Source of the DNA: Deltaproteobacteria bacterium
Lineage (GTDB): Bacteria > Desulfobacterota > Dissulfuribacteria > Dissulfuribacterales > UBA3076
Assembly: GCA_027004315.1 (NCBI GenBank)
Contig: JALTHV010000353.1
Coordinates: 1 to 6,259, forward strand
DNA: 6,259 nt
Reading direction: 5' to 3'
The notes beneath the pieces were generated by a model that saw only the letters and a list, made by a program, of their open reading frames with translations, did no database searches and was not told the DNA's origin. Positions 5,580 through 6,259 of this stretch are shown here, piece by piece. Each line of letters opens with the position of its first letter. Position 1 is the stretch's first letter. A program made the translations under genes and the position numbers.

Positions 5580-5587
5580 TCATGCCG
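5580..5587. repeat. Target site duplication, right copy
   Basis: TCATGCCG directly right of the 226-bp element, identical to 5346-5353. Confidence 0.9.
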
Positions 5588-5740
5588 CTGTAAGACTCCA
5601 CGAGTATCTATATGATACCCGAGCGCTGACAGGATTTCAACCTGGGTCTTCGTAGGGGGTTCAATGCGTCGTTTGGTCCTGCTGCGACCGTCGGTTAGGG
5701 TGAGCACTGAATGCAGGTGCCGCATCTCATCCATCAAAAG

Positions 5741-5774
5741 GCTACCGCTGGCCGGGGGGAATGTGAATAGTTAC
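5741..5774. repeat. Right-end fragment of a family-1 MITE
   Basis: GCTACCGCTGGCCGGGGGGA followed by ATGTGAATAGTTAC matches the right end of the 171-bp element (5073-5107) with a few differences. The left half is absent. The fragment lies exactly where the transposase relic lost its middle, so a deletion probably ran from inside the element into the transposase gene. The outer flank CTCGATCA (5775-5782) would have been one target duplication copy; its partner is gone. Confidence 0.75.
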
Positions 5775-6081
5775 CTCGATCATGCGGTTTAAGACGCAGT
5801 AAAGGGAGTACTATCCGAGTGATGGTCCCCTTTCATGAGGGACAGGAAGCACCACATCATCAACGATTCCTGCAAGGTCAACCTCTCTGTCCATCTGCTG
5901 AGCCATCCACAGCGAACCAAATTCTTCTACCCTGAGGATTTTCCTCTGCCTGCTTACTTGCAGGGAACGGTCTCCTAAGGTACTATATCTATCTGAATGA
6001 AAATCGATGGTCATCTGAGGAAATTGTAGCCACAGAAAAAAATTAATACCGAAGAGAATCAGATAGTTATATTCCTGAATT

Positions 6082-6259
6082 GTAATTCCTCAATAAGTTG
6101 GGGCATCATTTTTGGTAACCGATCACAGGGTACTTCTTTTGGAAACGATTTGCGTTAGCCCTGTAGTTTTCTTGGTTTTTGCAGCATTGGAAACCCTGGC
6201 TCCGGAGCGCAGTAACTGTTCACGTCTCCGGCCAGGGGGAATGTGGACGGCTCCGGAGC
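6082..6259. mobile_element. Second family-2 MITE copy, right end beyond the window
   Basis: It starts with GTAATTCCTCAATAAG, a variant of the family-2 terminus. From 6115 to 6211/6212 it matches 5385-5482 over 98 bp with only two differences (positions 6132 and 6163). The first 33 bp are much more diverged from the 31 bp at the other copy. The left flank CCTGAATT (6074-6081) should be the target duplication. The element is interrupted at 6212 by a minimal family-1 copy, at a point corresponding to the apex of its hairpin. Confidence 0.75.
6212..6254. mobile_element. Minimal family-1 MITE nested in the second family-2 copy
   Basis: The left end GTAACTGTTCACGTCTCCGG matches the inner terminal motif of the 171-bp element, and is followed at once by right-end-like AGGGGGAATGTGGACGG. 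Only about 40 bp remain. The bases before it (CTCCGGAGC at 6200-6208, then GCA) begin to recur after it (CTCCGGAGC at 6251-6259), as expected of a target duplication cut off by the window edge. If the 8-bp rule holds, the duplication is GGAGCGCA and the element ends CTCC at 6254, a degenerate form of TTAC. If the repeat is longer, it ends at 6250. Confidence 0.6.

Larger units (their letters stand above)
5338..6014 (-). pseudogene. Decayed IS1634-type (IS4 superfamily) transposase gene
   Basis: Two pieces of one transposase lie in order on the minus strand. The N-terminal piece (6014-5775) contains RVEEFGSLWMAQQMDREVDL, then AGIVDD and PHERGPSLG. It runs into an amber codon (TAG, 5813-5811) and continues in the same frame as YSLYCVLNRMIE up to the repeat at 5774. 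This matches the IS1634 pattern in which a wide-spaced G-SVG-YLL-A-LNR block follows a D-GI-D segment. The C-terminal piece (5739 to the TAA at 5340-5338) reads LLMDEMRHLHSVLTLTDGR, then RRIEPPTKTQVEILSALGY and RGVLQRHEG, typical of the end of such transposases. The whole catalytic middle is missing at the site of a MITE fragment, and a second MITE sits in the last codons. The ATG at 6014 has no ribosome site, and the true start may be lost. The IS1634 assignment is from memory of the family; its non-functional state is evident from the sequence. Confidence 0.6.

Noticed and set aside
5400..5615. Plus-strand open frame of 71 codons
   Set aside because: It lies almost wholly within the palindromic family-2 MITE and has no ribosome site or domain.
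4937..6259. CRISPR array from the repeated GTAAC-type motifs
   Set aside because: The repeats are irregularly spaced, occur as inverted element ends with target duplications, and there are no uniform spacers.

Overview
This window comes from a bacterial genome, probably an anaerobic or microaerophilic Gram-negative. The evidence is a secreted octaheme cytochrome c of the hydroxylamine oxidoreductase (HAO) type, a GTP cyclohydrolase of the FolE2/MptA type, and a zinc-ribbon sensor-like gene of a kind I associate with Desulfobacterota, Nitrospirota and similar groups. The phylum cannot be fixed from the sequence alone.

Left block (1-1696, + strand, visibly GC-rich): the 3' part of a family 2 glycosyltransferase gene overlaps a complete folE2/mptA-like gene. 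A 210-bp intergenic stretch with no gene follows, carrying a possible solitary IS3-type terminus.

Middle block (1907-4560, - strand): in transcription order, the octaheme cytochrome (4560-3058), a small four-cysteine protein of unknown function (2785-2441) and a SlyD-type FKBP prolyl isomerase (2386-1907). The last two lie 54 nt apart and look like an operon. A short mobile-type repeat sits two bases upstream of the small gene's start codon. An imperfect hairpin fills part of the gap behind the cytochrome. Upstream of the cytochrome lies a 76-bp structure that folds like an integron attC site.

Right block (4671-6259): a graveyard of layered insertions. A sensor-like gene is split by a 171-bp non-autonomous element flanked by a perfect 8-bp target duplication. 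Next to it is a decayed IS1634-type transposase gene. That gene has an in-frame amber codon, has lost its middle beside a fragment of the same element family, and carries a second, unrelated 226-bp element in its last codons, again with a perfect 8-bp duplication. A second copy of the 226-bp family starts at 6082 and is itself invaded at 6212 by a minimal copy of the first family. All these elements start with GTAA, and the intact ones end with TTAC and duplicate 8 bp. These are the hallmarks of the IS66 family, so I infer two families of IS66-mobilised MITEs. No IS66 transposase is in the window.

The genes do not form one pathway. The most notable content is the stratified set of MITEs with reconstructable pre-insertion sequences, the attC-like site directly after the split gene, and the lone HAO-type octaheme cytochrome.
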